From assembly GCA_013420905.1 (NCBI GenBank), contig JAAXNY010000005.1, positions 2,976,001 through 3,040,000 on the forward strand: a DNA stretch of 64,000 nucleotides, in the 5' to 3' direction. Of the stretch, positions 1 to 10,881 are shown piece by piece. The position numbers and the translations under genes are program-made. The notes under the pieces are model-generated. The model was not told the origin of the DNA, ran no database searches, and was given only the letters and a program-made list of their open reading frames with translations. Each line of letters opens with the position of its first letter. Position 1 is the first letter of the stretch. Source of the stretch: Collybia mongolica. Lineage: Eukaryota > Basidiomycota > Agaricomycetes > Agaricales > Clitocybaceae.

Positions 1-2
1 AA

Positions 3-1288
3 TTGTTGATGGGCACAATTCCCATTATACAGTTGCATTTCTCATGTATGCACATGAACACCTCATTCTCGTCCTCTGCTACCCTGCCCACACAACACAC
101 ATCTACATATCAAGGACTTGATGTTGTCATTTTCACAGTCCTGAAACGCTTCCTTATGGATGAATGTGACAAATGGAACTGCAAAAAAGCTCAGGCAATG
201 GACAAGAATAATTTTTTGGCTATTTACAGTGCAGCTCACATCCGTGCTCTCACTCCTGAGAATGTGAAATCCGCATTCAAGAAAATTGGTGTCTGGCCAT
301 ACAACCCATTGGTTATCACTGAGGAGATGGAAGCAAAGCAACCTCAGTGCAGGTCCATCTCCCTATTCCGATGTCTGATCCGGCCACTGATGCCTTAGTT
401 ACAATGTTTTGGGACCTTGCTGCCATAAACAATGCTGGACGCAACACTGAAGAGGCAAACAATGATCAGGTGTCTCAAACATCAGACACTAACAAACAAC
501 GACATAGCGTAATCGACACTGCAGTTGAAGCACTGGCACAAACAAACCTCTCACATCTTCTCGCCACTACTCTAACCACACATCTTGACACCATGCCCAC
601 CACTTTGCCCACCACTATCCCTCGCACCACCCCAAATCCACTCCTCACAATCAAACCCCAGACCAATGTTGAGGTGATTCTCCTTGCAGCACTTCAAGAG
701 GCTGAGGCCGAAGCAGAGGCACTCCAATTGTGAAACATTGCACTCCGTGCAGGCAACCCCCTAAACCAGGTTTACTGTGGAAACACTTGGACCCAACTAC
801 AGGCGCAGGATGAGAAGAAGAAACAAAAGGGAAAGGGGAAACTCACTGGTAAGGCCTGCTTGTTGTCTGGTGATGCATTCTATGAAGAGTGGATGGAATT
901 CGAGAAAGAGAAGCGTATAGAGAACCAGCTGAAAGATGACAGGAAGACTGCAATGGTACAGTACCAAGCAGCTAAAGCCTTGTGGGATCAGGGGGAAGTC
1001 AAGCGGAAGGAGATAAAGGAGAAGGAGACAGAGAGGCACAAGAAAGCAATGGCTGCATGGGAGAAGGCAAAGGCAAAGGCGGCAACAGCAGTGAAGAAGC
1101 AGGGCCTTAGTCGACCACCTCCATTTCATGTGACAAAGCTGAAAATGCAACCCCTTGCAAAGGGAAACCCAAAGCCTATGGTGAAGGACTTCACAGAAGG
1201 TTCTGGGTCCTCTCCTTCGTCATCTAGGAGTGGCAGCAGCAGCGAGGGCGGCGAGGATGATGATAGCGACAACAAGGACGACGCGTAA
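3..1288 (+). pseudogene. Degraded pogo-type DDE transposase, 3' part only
   Basis: This is the C-terminal part of a fungal pogo/CENP-B-like (DDE-1 superfamily) transposase whose 5' part lies outside the window. The first reading frame (to about 345) carries the diagnostic block NVKSAFKKIGVWPYNPLVIT, typical of the end of the catalytic region of these transposases. The reading then shifts to another frame (about 345 onward, VHLPIPMSDPATDALVTMF). It is cut again by a TGA at 731-733, after which the same frame continues to a TAA at 1286-1288. The tail (about 900-1288) is rich in Lys/Glu with a Ser/Asp-rich acidic end, like the charged C-termini of these elements. One frameshift plus one nonsense codon means the copy is dead. 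I could not define its terminal inverted repeat; the element may end near 1350. The family is known; the claim of inactivity is inference from the breaks. Confidence 0.75.
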
Positions 1289-1631
1289 TGGCATCTAACG
1301 GGACCGGACCGCACTGCCACCTGACCGGTGATCAAGGTGTACCACACAGTGGGAATTTTTTTTCGCAGACTCAACACTATTTCTTCGACAGCTCATTCAT
1401 TTCTATCCCGTTCCCTTCAATTTTTTTGTACACTTGTAGCTACATGATTCGAGTAGTTTATTATGTTTTTATTTCAGCAAAATTACAGATATTTGTGACG
1501 ACAAATCCAAAACCGATTTGACTGTACCATTGTCACGTGAATGACTGTATCAATATATAATTAAATCTTTATGTAAATGGGTCTCGCTAAACTACAAACA
1601 CAACCTGATCTCAAAAGGTTGAAATCGCAAT
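1289..1631. other. Intergenic region between transposon remnant and HAD gene
   Basis: No gene is visible. The first ~60 bases (GC-rich, with ACCGGTGATCA-like near-palindromic sequence around 1322-1335) may still belong to the pogo-type element. The rest is AT-rich and must hold the promoter of the phosphatase gene that starts at 1632. Confidence 0.4.
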
Positions 1632-2672
1632 ATGACCACTGATTTGCTGGGTACGACACTTGAACAGCTCCGAGCCTCCAAAATGATGACTATACTGCAC
1701 GGCAGATGAGCGCGCTATCGTTTGGTTTGACATTGACAATACGCTCTATTCTGCGAGTTCCAGGATCTCGCACGCGATGGGCGAACGAATACATGGTGAG
1801 CCACTTTTTGTCATTAGGGGACTCCCACCCTCGTTTCTGATCCGTTATTCCAGCATACTTCGTAAATCTCGGACTCAGCCATGAGGAGGCTTCTGAACTT
1901 CACCTGAGATACTATAGCCAATATGGCCTTGCCCTTCGAGGGTTGACCCGCCACCACAACATCGGTAACGTAATCTTGACTTATTTCTTAGCAAGCGCAA
2001 GTCCTATACTCACAAATGACCATGCAAAGATCCCTTGGACTTCGATCGCAAATGTGATGGATCGCTTCCTCTCGAAAACATGATCAAGTTTGACCCAGCC
2101 GTTCGGCAGCTTTTTGAAGATATTGATCGATCCAAAGCGCGTGTGTGGGCCTTGACGAATGCATATAAACCAGTGTGTTTAGCCCATACCCTCATCGACT
2201 AGCCTTATATCTGAACGTCCATCTCCAGCACGCGCAACGTGTTCTACGGATCTTACAGCTCGAAGACCAAATCGAAGGTCTAGTGTTCTGTGATTATGAA
2301 ATTCCAGACTTTACGTGTAAGCCCGAACCGGAATACTATAAAATGGTGCGTAATAGACATCCTATCCTGTCGCGTTATCACAGTTAAAAATCAGTACAGG
2401 CTATGAGACAGGCGAACGTGACCGATCCTTCCAAGTGCTATTTCGTAGATGACAGCAGAGGAAACATTGACGGTGCACGCGCGCAGGGCTGGGCGCGGTG
2501 CGTGCATTTTCGCGAGCATGGTTTGGAAGCTGTAGAAGGTGGAAGGACAAAGCAGATCGGAGATGAACGAGAGACGGAAATAGTAGACAAGGCAGTAGAG
2601 ACAGTAACAACCCTTGATGGGCTGAGATCTGTCTGGCCTGAGATATTCAAGGAATACGACAATAGAAAGTAA
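1632..2672 (+). CDS. SDT1: HAD-family pyrimidine 5'-nucleotidase (Sdt1/Phm8-like)
   Basis: This is a haloacid-dehalogenase phosphatase of the fungal Sdt1/Phm8 group, which dephosphorylates pyrimidine (and other) nucleoside monophosphates in the cytosol. HAD motif I is WFDIDNTLY, with the nucleophile and acid Asp. Motif II is seen in ARVWALTNAYK and motif III/IV in CKPEPEYYK followed by CYFVDDSRGN. The stretch PLDFDRKCDGSLPLENMI is characteristic of this group. Splicing by hand gives six exons (1632-1650, 1706-1795, 1854-1964, 2030-2172, 2229-2345, 2400-2672), all with GT-AG introns of 50-65 nt, and a protein of about 250 residues, the usual size. The first exon, of only 19 nt, is the weakest part: it was chosen because an in-frame stop lies just upstream of the conserved DERAIVWFD block. 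Whether the substrate is UMP/CMP (Sdt1) or lysophosphatidate (Phm8) cannot be told from the sequence. Confidence 0.85.
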
Positions 2673-2812
2673 TGTGGAGGTTAATAGATATCTGTATACT
2701 TAGTGCATTATAGAGCTGACCACGTTTGCTGATTTATCATCGTATTGAGAGTTCCGACTTCAATCAATACTTGAATTCAAACTCAACCATTCTCGTCGCA
2801 GATACTAATTCA

Positions 2813-3339
2813 ATGGATTATTTGCCTCGATATCCACAACCATTCACGCTAGCAGAAGCCACCGCCTTAGACGTATCTGTTATCACTGAAGGTTGATACC
2901 CTACCGTTTAGATGAGCCTTGTACTTTTCTTCTCACAAACGAAGTTTAGAAATTGCACGCTTGCAAAACTCTCTTCGGTATCTGAGGCAAACACAGGACA
3001 CTCTTCGTGAACATGTCGCATTAGGAAAGCCAGAAGACGTTGACCCAGAAATAACCAAGGCACTGGAAGAGAACGAAGACGTGATGTGAGTAAGACTCTC
3101 TGGTATCTTACCAGTTAATCGGGAATCCCTCGGACAGAGCCTCCCAAGAGGAACGGGTCTCAATTCTGAAAATGGCATTGGCTGAAAAAGGCGTACGTGC
3201 TGGAAATCACTATGATCTTGCACCACTGCCAGAAGTGGCACAGGCCATACCGAGAAATGATAACTCCATACCAGTAATCACAAGATCCAATGGCAGAAGT
3301 GAACCAGGAGGTGATGGAGAAGGTGGAATTCACCTATAA
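2813..3339 (+). CDS. Small helical protein, possibly Tma17-like
   Basis: Three exons (2813-2891, 2950-3085, 3138-3339) give a 138-residue protein. The centre is strongly helical and heptad-like: it begins EEIARLQNSLRYLRQTQDTL, passes ALEENEDVI and ends EERVSILKMALAEKGV. The C-terminal 40 residues look disordered. The layout (short Pro-rich N-terminus, helical hairpin, conserved EENE.VI..QEER.. pattern) reminds me of the fungal Tma17/Adc17 type of proteasome-assembly chaperone. I cannot confirm that, so no gene symbol is given. All introns are GT-AG; the first donor (GTTGAT) is weak. The gene lies 140 bp downstream of the nucleotidase gene on the same strand. A profile search against Tma17 would decide the identity. 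Confidence 0.65.
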
Positions 3340-4948
3340 GATATCCAATAGGCACCTGTATTGTACAGCCTTGAGTATATTTTGCTAGAGCTATATTCTC
3401 TTTCCAGTCAATCATTGGGCAGGCGCAATAATCAAAGTGGGCAAAAGTTTCGTCAGTCACTGAATGGCGGGATATCCGGTCCAAATTATGAGGTTGTTTT
3501 CAACTAGCTGGTTATAATGATGGGTGTATGTATGCATGTAGTAGTCATAGATATTTCGCAACTCAGAAGTGATGAAAGTAAAAAAAACATGCCATTTACA
3601 TGGTGTACAATTCGGATCGACGAGTATTGTACCCCCCTTGTTTCTAGTAATGGTCCAAGTTGAGAGGCTAAATAGATTCCACCATAAACTTACACGACTC
3701 AATTTAATAATAGAACATCAAGTAAAAAATAAAGAATACAGTATCACGTCACGGGTCGCTATTTTTAAGGGATACTTACTCTTCATACTCACTGCCTTTG
3801 GTTTGAATTACACTTCACCCCCGGCCTTAGTCTTTCCTTTAGGTCTTGTTGAATGGGGCGAATTATATGGGCATCAAGTTCTGACCAACTGGGAAGATGC
3901 ACGTCCAAAGTTGAAAGCCATCTCTAGAGAATCCTCCCCAACTTCTCGTTTATTCATTAAAGTCTGAGAGCTCACGATTCACCAGCCCCCCGACCAGACC
4001 CAATCACCCGCTGTACGTTGATCCCATTGAAGGTGTACATGCATCTCAGTAGGCATCGTCTGTCCGTTCAATGTTTACAGTTTACGCGACTTAGGGATTT
4101 GGCGCTGGGGAGGCTCGTTTATTGCTTTCTTCCGCCCAAGTGGATTATTCGATACTGACTACACACGCTACCTTCGGTTATCTTCTAACGGAATCCAATC
4201 TTTGAATAGTCTCGCCTGTCGTGTACAACAACGGCAGCTTAGTGTGTAATGCTTAAGGTACAGAAGGTTTCTTCAACATGATCTCTGCAGGGTAATAGGC
4301 AAGGGTCAGATCCTGTATTGAATACCAGGCAGTATTCTTTCGAGTGTTTGAAGCTTGGGAGCAGGATCAGTGTTCTCACCGAGTTAGTCGGTGCTTCCTC
4401 CGTTGGAAAAGTGATAGGAAAGGTCGAAGAATTTGGATATATAAATTATGAACATCAAGGATACACAGGGATACATGAATGGGACACATCCCAGAGCGCC
4501 AACCATTCTCCACATCCTAACCCGAACCATAATGCTCGGAAAGATACTTGTGCTGCTTCCTTTTCAAAAAATTAACTAGTGCTATACTGATATATTACTT
4601 TGCATACACCTGACGCCATGATGTCTATGGCGGCAGGATAACCGGTCGATAGGCAAAGGGATAGCGACAGCCAAATCAGACTGGATCGCATGATGTCAAG
4701 GTCACTGTTACTTTTGAGTCATACAAAGAGGATTAGTGTAGTGGTTTCCGAGATGAGAAAGTTGTTCCACCAGTCGCGAGGTATAATATATAGTAAGTAG
4801 CGACTGTCGTACGTTGAGTCAGAGGTCGTTACATGTGCCACCCATCAGTTAGCTGTTATAAGGTGGCAGCAGTTCCGCAAGGGGGAAAGGGGAAGAGCAT
4901 TAGACAAGGACGTAACATAAAGAAGTAATCCTCCACTAATGATTGGCA
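3340..4948. other. 1.6 kb without a convincing gene
   Basis: Only short, unconserved open frames occur (the longest are about 130 and 85 codons on the plus strand, around 3569-3967 and 4318-4575), and none shows a recognisable motif or a spliceable extension. The first part should hold the 3' end of the upstream gene and the last ~300 bases the 3' end of the ceramide synthase gene. A non-coding transcript or a lineage-specific small gene is possible but not supported by anything I can see. Confidence 0.4.
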
Positions 4949-6501
4949 TCAGTTTTCCTTTGGGTCCTCTTCGCCATCATCCTCATCATCCGACCTCTCG
5001 TCCTCAGTCTTGTTTGTAACAATTGCCCTGGATAGCGCAGTCAGGATAGATAAAAAATTGAAATAGTAGCTTTACTGACCTGACAAGTATCCGCATCATA
5101 AGATAATACCAGAATAAGTTCAAGAGCTGAAGAAGTCCTAATGCGAGAAAAATTTGATCGCGCATCCAGTCAACTAGATAGACACCGTCCACTGCTTTCC
5201 ATATCCTAGAAGTCTCGCTAAGGAAGGATACATAAGCCTAGGCAGAAGACACTTGTTTTGGCACTTACGGCCTCAGTTCAAACTCAAACCATACTGAATA
5301 TAAAATGCGAAGGTTGAGGTAATGGCGGAAATATCTGTTCGTCCAGTAAGCTTACCAGTTTTTACACATTTAAGTAGTCCTTACGTCCAAACAAAAATGA
5401 AGGTAACAAATGAGTAGACTTTGGCTCTTTCCCATTGAATATAATTTAGAAGTTTTGAAAACTATGAAGGAGACATCAGATAGAAAAAAGAGGAGTTGCG
5501 AAAAAATGACTGACAGCCAAAAAAGTGTCAGGTATGTCCATACTCATAAAGACTGCATTCCCAATGAGTGTAAGATTCATAAAGTAACTCCATCTATGGA
5601 TTTCTATCAGTAAGGGATGTATGTAAAAGTGATGAGGTCATCTTACCCTACGAGCCAGAGGGTGACTATGTGATGCGCAACAAGTTCCCAATAATCCTTC
5701 CTTGGCTTCTCAAGGCCCAAAACAAGAACAAGAAATTGTTGACACCAGTAAGCAATTTGCATGAGGTAATACCTTTTGAGTTCTGGCGTCATCTCCCAAT
5801 GAGGGTAGTCTGTTATTTGTGGTAGTGAGATTACGAATAGTGTGGTCGAGAATGAGCCTGCCTATCCAAAAGTATTCTGTGCTATACCACCACGTACGCA
5901 GCTGTCCCATAATTCTCTGTGGGGAAGAGAATAAGTAAGGATCAAAGAGAGACAAGGAGAGTACATACGAAACCCCATGCACCGAACACCATGAAGTAAA
6001 CCAGCGCGTATCCTTGCTCTCCAAACCTATCCAACTTGGCTTCGCGCTTGAGTCCAAAGTATATTGCGACCCTTCTGCTAAGTTTGACCGCAACTACTTG
6101 TCGAACGAGAGAAAAAAACACGATGTTGTACGCGAGGAAAAGCAGGTCTTGGTAAGACTTCCCATAGAAAGATTGTTCAGGCGTCGAAGATGGAAGACGG
6201 TTGGAGATAAGGAAGAAGCCACCGAAAGGGTTGGAGATGCCGGGTGCGAGGTATGGAGATAGGAGTTCCCAGTTGATATAGAGCACGATTGGAACGAGTA
6301 AAAGTTTGAGTGAAGAAGCTATGTATTATCATAAGATATTAAAAATAACCACTAGGGAATACTAAACGTACAAGGTTGAACGGCCCATCTCAGCCAAGGG
6401 GAAACTGATGGATGGTGCGAGACTCTGGCATTTGGAGAGACTGGAGAGGCGCTTCGCTCTGGTGTTAGGGAACCAAGAGGACTAACGAGGGATTTCAGCA
6501 T
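4949..6501 (-). CDS. LAG1: Ceramide synthase (LAG1/LAC1 family, TLC domain)
   Basis: This ER membrane enzyme N-acylates sphingoid bases with very-long-chain acyl-CoA to make (dihydro)ceramide. Nine exons spliced by hand (6501-6372, 6318-5969, 5916-5862, 5809-5647, 5593-5515, 5461-5385, 5334-5269, 5205-5080, 5027-4949) give 374 residues in one uninterrupted frame, a normal length. The Lag1 motif is complete: [20 protein letters not shown], then the two catalytic histidines in [11 protein letters not shown], then [20 protein letters not shown] and [13 protein letters not shown]. Several hydrophobic membrane segments are visible. The acidic C-terminal tail ([17 protein letters not shown]) resembles the phosphorylated Lag1/Lac1 tail targeted by casein kinase 2; regulation by it is inference. 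The start at 6501 is the first ATG in frame with the conserved N-terminal WLRWAVQP block. One intron uses a GC donor (see 5810-5861). The gene is divergent from the Rex3 gene. LAG1 and LAC1 cannot be told apart here. Confidence 0.93.
5810..5861 (-). other. GC-AG intron in ceramide synthase gene
   Basis: The intron between exons 3 and 4 begins GCAGGC and ends AACAG. Removing these 52 nt joins YFWI to DYPHWEMT, exactly the invariant Lag1 sequence. No GT donor nearby would keep this motif and the frame. Confidence 0.75.
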
Positions 6502-6939
6502 CGAAATAAGCCAGCAGAGCGACAAGCATACGTCTGAGGTAGAAAGGGGCCGGCGAGATGGTGGTTTGGATCATCTCTGTCACGGAATGACGCTGGTTAG
6601 TGGTGCAGCTCGTGGTGCGGATGCAAGAATTTAGAACGCACTCAATTCGAGTCGTCACAACATTTTTCAATGGACGGCCCTTTGCTTTACCGACCTTGGG
6701 CGGCATTTTGGATAAAAAGGACCTTAAGGATGGGAGAGGTTGACGGGCGGGCTTATTTAACTTATGTGCAACCAAACCCCAACTTATAGCTCCTCGCTGG
6801 CCGCCAGCCCTGTCCAAATAAAAATTTGAAGTGATCACGTTGTACCGATCAATATTATTCCTGCCATTTCGCCAAGCCACCTCCTTGTCGCTCGTTGTTC
6901 AGCAATTATCGATACTACAGCTGAAAGCTTCAACACGCC
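6502..6939. promoter_or_regulatory. Divergent promoter region, ceramide synthase / REX3
   Basis: This 438-bp stretch separates two divergent starts and so must serve both genes. No coding signal is seen; a spurious minus-strand frame crosses it. I recognise no specific operator. Confidence 0.5.
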
Positions 6940-8870
6940 ATGTTTTCAACTTTGGGCCTCTTTCAGACCCTGGCCTGTCCTGAGCGAGGTGAATGCACAC
7001 GACCTCAATGTATTTTTTCGCACCGGCACGATCTCCTGCCCCCCGCGTTCCTTAGTATTCAAGTGCAGGAACCAGTCACAACGCCACCTGTCAAGCACCG
7101 TGTTTCTCAAGGCCCTCACTCTTCTGTAAAAATAGCCACTTCTTCGTTGAAACGATCCGTTCCAGTCTCCCCTCATCGGAATGTTACTCCAAATCCAACT
7201 GGAGAGCCGCCTCGTAAGCTCCAGAAGCTCAGTGCACAACAGAAGCCAATGGCCGTCCCATCGATGGCCCACACAAGTGTAAGAGGTCCAAAGGCCTTAG
7301 TATCATAACTGACGCGTGATTTGAAGACTGGGGTGCCTATTCTGAGGGTCAATGCTGCTCAATCTCAAGTTCCAATTCCAGTTCGACAGGTTAGTGGATT
7401 GGGTTTTGCACTTCTCCATCAAGGTCTGACGGTCTTCATCTAGACTATGTTGAAAACACTCTATGATCATTTTGTTGTCTTATACCACTCTATTTTACCG
7501 TTAAACCCTACCCTTGCATCAGACCACGCTCTTAAGCAGGAAGAAGAAGTGTACAGGAAGTCAAGTAAGTTAACATACCGGAATGTGGGTAAAGTGGCAT
7601 TCTGAACTATTTAAGACCTGGTTGACCCGATTCCCCAGGCTATTATACAAAGTGCAGGGGCATTGAAACGACGGCCTATTCCCGACGCGTTATCTCATGC
7701 ATCTGTTGGAACAGAATCCCAACTTATAGCCCGTGCTGAGTCTCGCAAATCGTTGGATTCTCTCCGTCTTACCCGTGCTCTCCTCGAGCCATACGTGCTT
7801 TCCATACCCAGTCTGGCGACATGGGGTTATTTTGTTCAAATTCCAGATGGCCCTGGAGGGGACAACCCGAGCCAAGAAGGCAAAGTTGCGAAATGCGAAC
7901 GTTGCGCACAACCTTTTCTTGTGAAACGGAGAGAAGAGGCAGACGAATGTATTTTTCATTGGGGAAAGCCATATACAACCAAAATCAACGGTGAGATTCG
8001 TTGGCCATCACCGCTCCATGTTTATTCAGCCTTCCCATAGGTGAGAAACAACGATTATATAATTGTTGTTCGAGATCTGTTGTGGATAGTGAAGGCTGTA
8101 CTCACGGCCCACATGTATTTTATGAATCCAAGGCGGAAGACTTGCATTCTCGACACCCTTTCTCATTTCTGGAAACACCAAATTCGGGAACGACAGCCTT
8201 GGACGTTGCCGCAATTGACTGTGAAATGATCTACACGACGGGCGGAATGCGCGTCGCCCGAGTCTCTGTGGTAGACGGTTCCGGGATTGAAGTTTTCGAC
8301 GAGATGGTCCGAATGGATCCTGGAGTGGAAGTCATGTATGTAACAGCACTTCCATCTACATTCTTGGACTTACTTGGACATTTCAGTGATTATGTTACCC
8401 GATTCTCTGGTATCAATGCAGAAAATTATGCAAAAGCTTGCCTTCCGCTTGCTTCTGTTCGGAAATCATTGGACTCTCTCATCAACACAGACACTATCTT
8501 GATTGGCCATGCTTTAGATAATGACTTGAAAACACTTCGCATCATTCACCATCGATGTGTGGACACAGCCATACTTCTCCCTCATCGAGCAGGCCCGCCA
8601 TACCGAAGGTCACTCAGAGATTTGTACGAGTTTTTTTACAAGTACTGTGGCTTAGGGGCACTCAAGCTGTTCTTCAGGGTCCGTGAGAACCTTGGTATCT
8701 TGATCCAGACAGGTGGGGGCACTGTGGGTCACTCTTCGGTCGAAGATGCTGCCGCAACCCTTGACCTTGTCCGATGGTGTATATTAAACAAAACAAAGCC
8801 TAATCCACCCCCAATATTGGATCGTACCGCAGAAGATGGTAGCAGTAGTGCCACGGCAATCATAGTCTGA
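6940..8870 (+). CDS. REX3: RNA exonuclease Rex3-type (DEDDh)
   Basis: A 3'-5' RNA exonuclease of the Rex family, which trims ncRNA precursors such as RNase MRP RNA. The N-terminus has a CCCH-like zinc-binding stretch (CPERGECTRPQCIFSH), as in fungal Rex3. A second Cys/His cluster (CERCAQPFLV, then CIFHWGK and a following NCCSR) precedes the nuclease domain. The three exonuclease motifs are present: ExoI AIDCEMIYT, ExoII LIGHALDNDLKTLR, and ExoIII GHSSVEDAAATLDLVRW with the His-Asp pair. The structure needs about eight exons. The last intron (around 8620-8675, starting GTACGAG and ending CTTCAG) is free of stops, but its removal restores the expected SLRDL-V join. The start at 6940 directly opens the zinc-finger exon. 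The gene converges with the PHAF1-like gene 215 bp downstream. The exact member (Rex3 versus Rex1/Rex4-like) rests on the N-terminal zinc motif. Confidence 0.87.
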
Positions 8871-9084
8871 GGTCCTCTTTTCTTTATATGCAGTTTCTGA
8901 GGGTAGCCAAGTTTAGTGTTACGGCCAACTATGTCTGATTAAGGGATTAATTACAAGAAATTCGAGTAAAGCATATAACTCTTCGTCTTTAGCCTCATTT
9001 CATTGCACTCATCTCTTGTGTGTATAAAATGCAGACTAACATTCAAATAAAAAAATACAGGATAGATGATGGTGGTACGAGTGC

Positions 9085-10610
9085 TCAGAATAACGTAACA
9101 GAGACAACATGTGAGGATTCTGAAACTTCTAAGATAATTCCATCGTAGCCATGGACTGAGTGATCAATGAGTGCTGAATGAGTGTTTTTGACTTCTAAGA
9201 ATTCCTTACGGCGGGTGGTTGCACTGGGTAATGTGATATCCTCTTCCTCGTCCGTGCGGTCAAGATGCATGGATGGTGGAGGTTCCCGTGGGCTCAGAAA
9301 GTGGCTGATCGTTTCGAACTAATACCGAAATTGTGGGTAACAAAGATGCGCCCATTGTAAAAAGAAAGACCACTCTCATACCTTGTCATAGAAGCGTTTC
9401 CGTGGGGGACTGTCTGTAGGGAAGTGAATCTAAGACTCAAAAATAACAAAAATCCAGATACCGTCTTCGTCATCTTCCGGTTTACCTTCTATTTCCCAAT
9501 TACAACGTTTGTATTGTTGAAACAATGGCGACCCAGCCTTTAAGACTGATCTATAATTTGTTGGGGGTGTTACAACGAAATTACTCACCACGTTCGAATG
9601 TAGGACAATTTTCTTTACAACATGAGTAGAGCCTGATATAAGGAAATCCAGACCATGCTGGAAATAATTATAAAAATCTACAGAGATGTTTGGGTAAATA
9701 GTGGGCCATAGAGAGGAAAACTTACAGTCGGTGTCCATCTCCTCTTGGAATACCTTGCTGGTAGAGTGAATCGTCATCCTCTCGTCATCTTTGTAGTGCA
9801 CCCGAAGTGGGGAACCAAGATCCACCGTAAGATCTTGGGCCGTTGTTTCTCCTAGTCGCATGTGCACGGGTTTAGAAGAAGATGGATAGAAGTATAGTGT
9901 TATGCCATCGTGAACCTGTCACGAGTTGTTATGAATATAGCTTCGGTTGCTGTGGCATGGTCTGAAATTCAGTTTGTACTGACCTTTACCACTGCTTGCC
10001 TGATATCACCAGTCATAGTTGAACACTCCGCAACTTCATCCAGTGCATCCTGGTCTTGAACATCGTTTCCTTTCTGCGAGATAAGGACTCGTTTCACTTC
10101 TTGTCTTCTGTCTTCGGCTTGTGCTCCCTTCAATCCTTCACCAATTCCGTCTTCTTCGAAGCTGAACCATAAACCTGGATATCGCAAATCATCCCCGGGG
10201 TACGTTGGGCCAAATGTGCGACTGACACTGACCCGTCTGAGAATTTCGTCAGGAGATGACAGAATAGTGTCTTTATATCGAATTATCACTGGTGGATTCG
10301 GATCTCGCAGTTTCCGGAGGCAAATTGTATGGAGACGTTGATGTTTTCCCGAGAACAAGAGATCAAGGTGTGGACGAAGGTGTAGGATGATTGGTGTCAC
10401 TGAGGATGCGTCTGGGTCATGCTTTACATCCACCTGAGGGAACGTATGCGGAAGGTTGCGTAATAGGTCGAGAACAGTCCACAAAGAAGAGCCTGTGAAT
10501 GACTCGAGGTCAGAATCCAGCGACTGTATAGTCAGGAAACAACCCTTACCAATGTCAAACCTCCCCAGCCCTGAACCTGGTCTTATGTCTACATCCAATG
10601 TAGAGAACAT
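9085..10610 (-). CDS. PHAF1 / UPF0183 family protein
   Basis: This is the fungal homologue of the UPF0183 family (human C16orf70/PHAF1, a factor recruited to autophagosome formation sites). It begins MFSTLDVDIRPGSGLGRFDIG, the family's signature start, followed by SLWTVLDLLRNLPHTFPQVD, the block PIILHLRPHLDLLFSGKHQR, SRTFGPTYPGDDLRYPGLWF, and later LFQQYKRCNWEIEG. Six or seven exons are joined by GT-AG introns. The first intron (about 10494-10554) is stop-free and a multiple of three but must be removed to give FDI-GSSLW. Another removal at about 9413-9465 gives EDDEDDSPPRKRFYDK. The C-terminus (STOP at 9085) is a low-complexity tail specific to this lineage. The start at 10610 is divergent from DPB2, 271 bp away. 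The cell role in fungi is unstudied as far as I know; the autophagy role is from the animal protein. Confidence 0.85.
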
Positions 10611-10725
10611 TAGTACAAATGAGGATGTGGCAGTGATCAGGTTGACTCAGAAATGCCTCAGGTATTTGAGGGTAGACCAAGTTAGGGGTTAATGACCACG
10701 TGCTAGTGGTCCGGTTCGCGCTAAC

Positions 10726-10731
10726 ACGCGT
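10726..10731. promoter_or_regulatory. MluI cell-cycle box (ACGCGT), site 1
   Basis: A perfect palindromic ACGCGT lies about 150 bp upstream of the DPB2 start. This is the core site of the fungal MBF (Mbp1-Swi6) factor that drives G1/S expression of replication genes. Function here is inference from the motif and the downstream gene. Confidence 0.55.
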
Positions 10732-10762
10732 CCAAGTCGGGATTCGGTCTCGGACTTCGGAA

Positions 10763-10768
10763 ACGCGT
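10763..10768. promoter_or_regulatory. MluI cell-cycle box (ACGCGT), site 2
   Basis: A second perfect ACGCGT, 32 bp from the first and about 115 bp before the DPB2 start codon. Paired sites of this kind are usual in MBF-controlled promoters. Confidence 0.55.
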
Positions 10769-10881
10769 CGCGTCACTTCTCCAACGTCAACTAAGTACTA
10801 GTGCTGAAACAACGCTAGAGTTCAACACCACCTTCTCATACACAACACTGAAAATTCTTGCCACTTTACAACCGAAAACAA

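Noticed and set aside
4949..6501. Sphingolipid gene cluster (ceramide synthase with GT32 enzyme)
   Set aside because: The two genes are about 38 kb apart with unrelated genes and a transposon island between them.
6482..6880. Minus-strand frame of 132 codons
   Set aside because: Different frame from the ceramide synthase start exon, no family match, lies in the divergent promoter.
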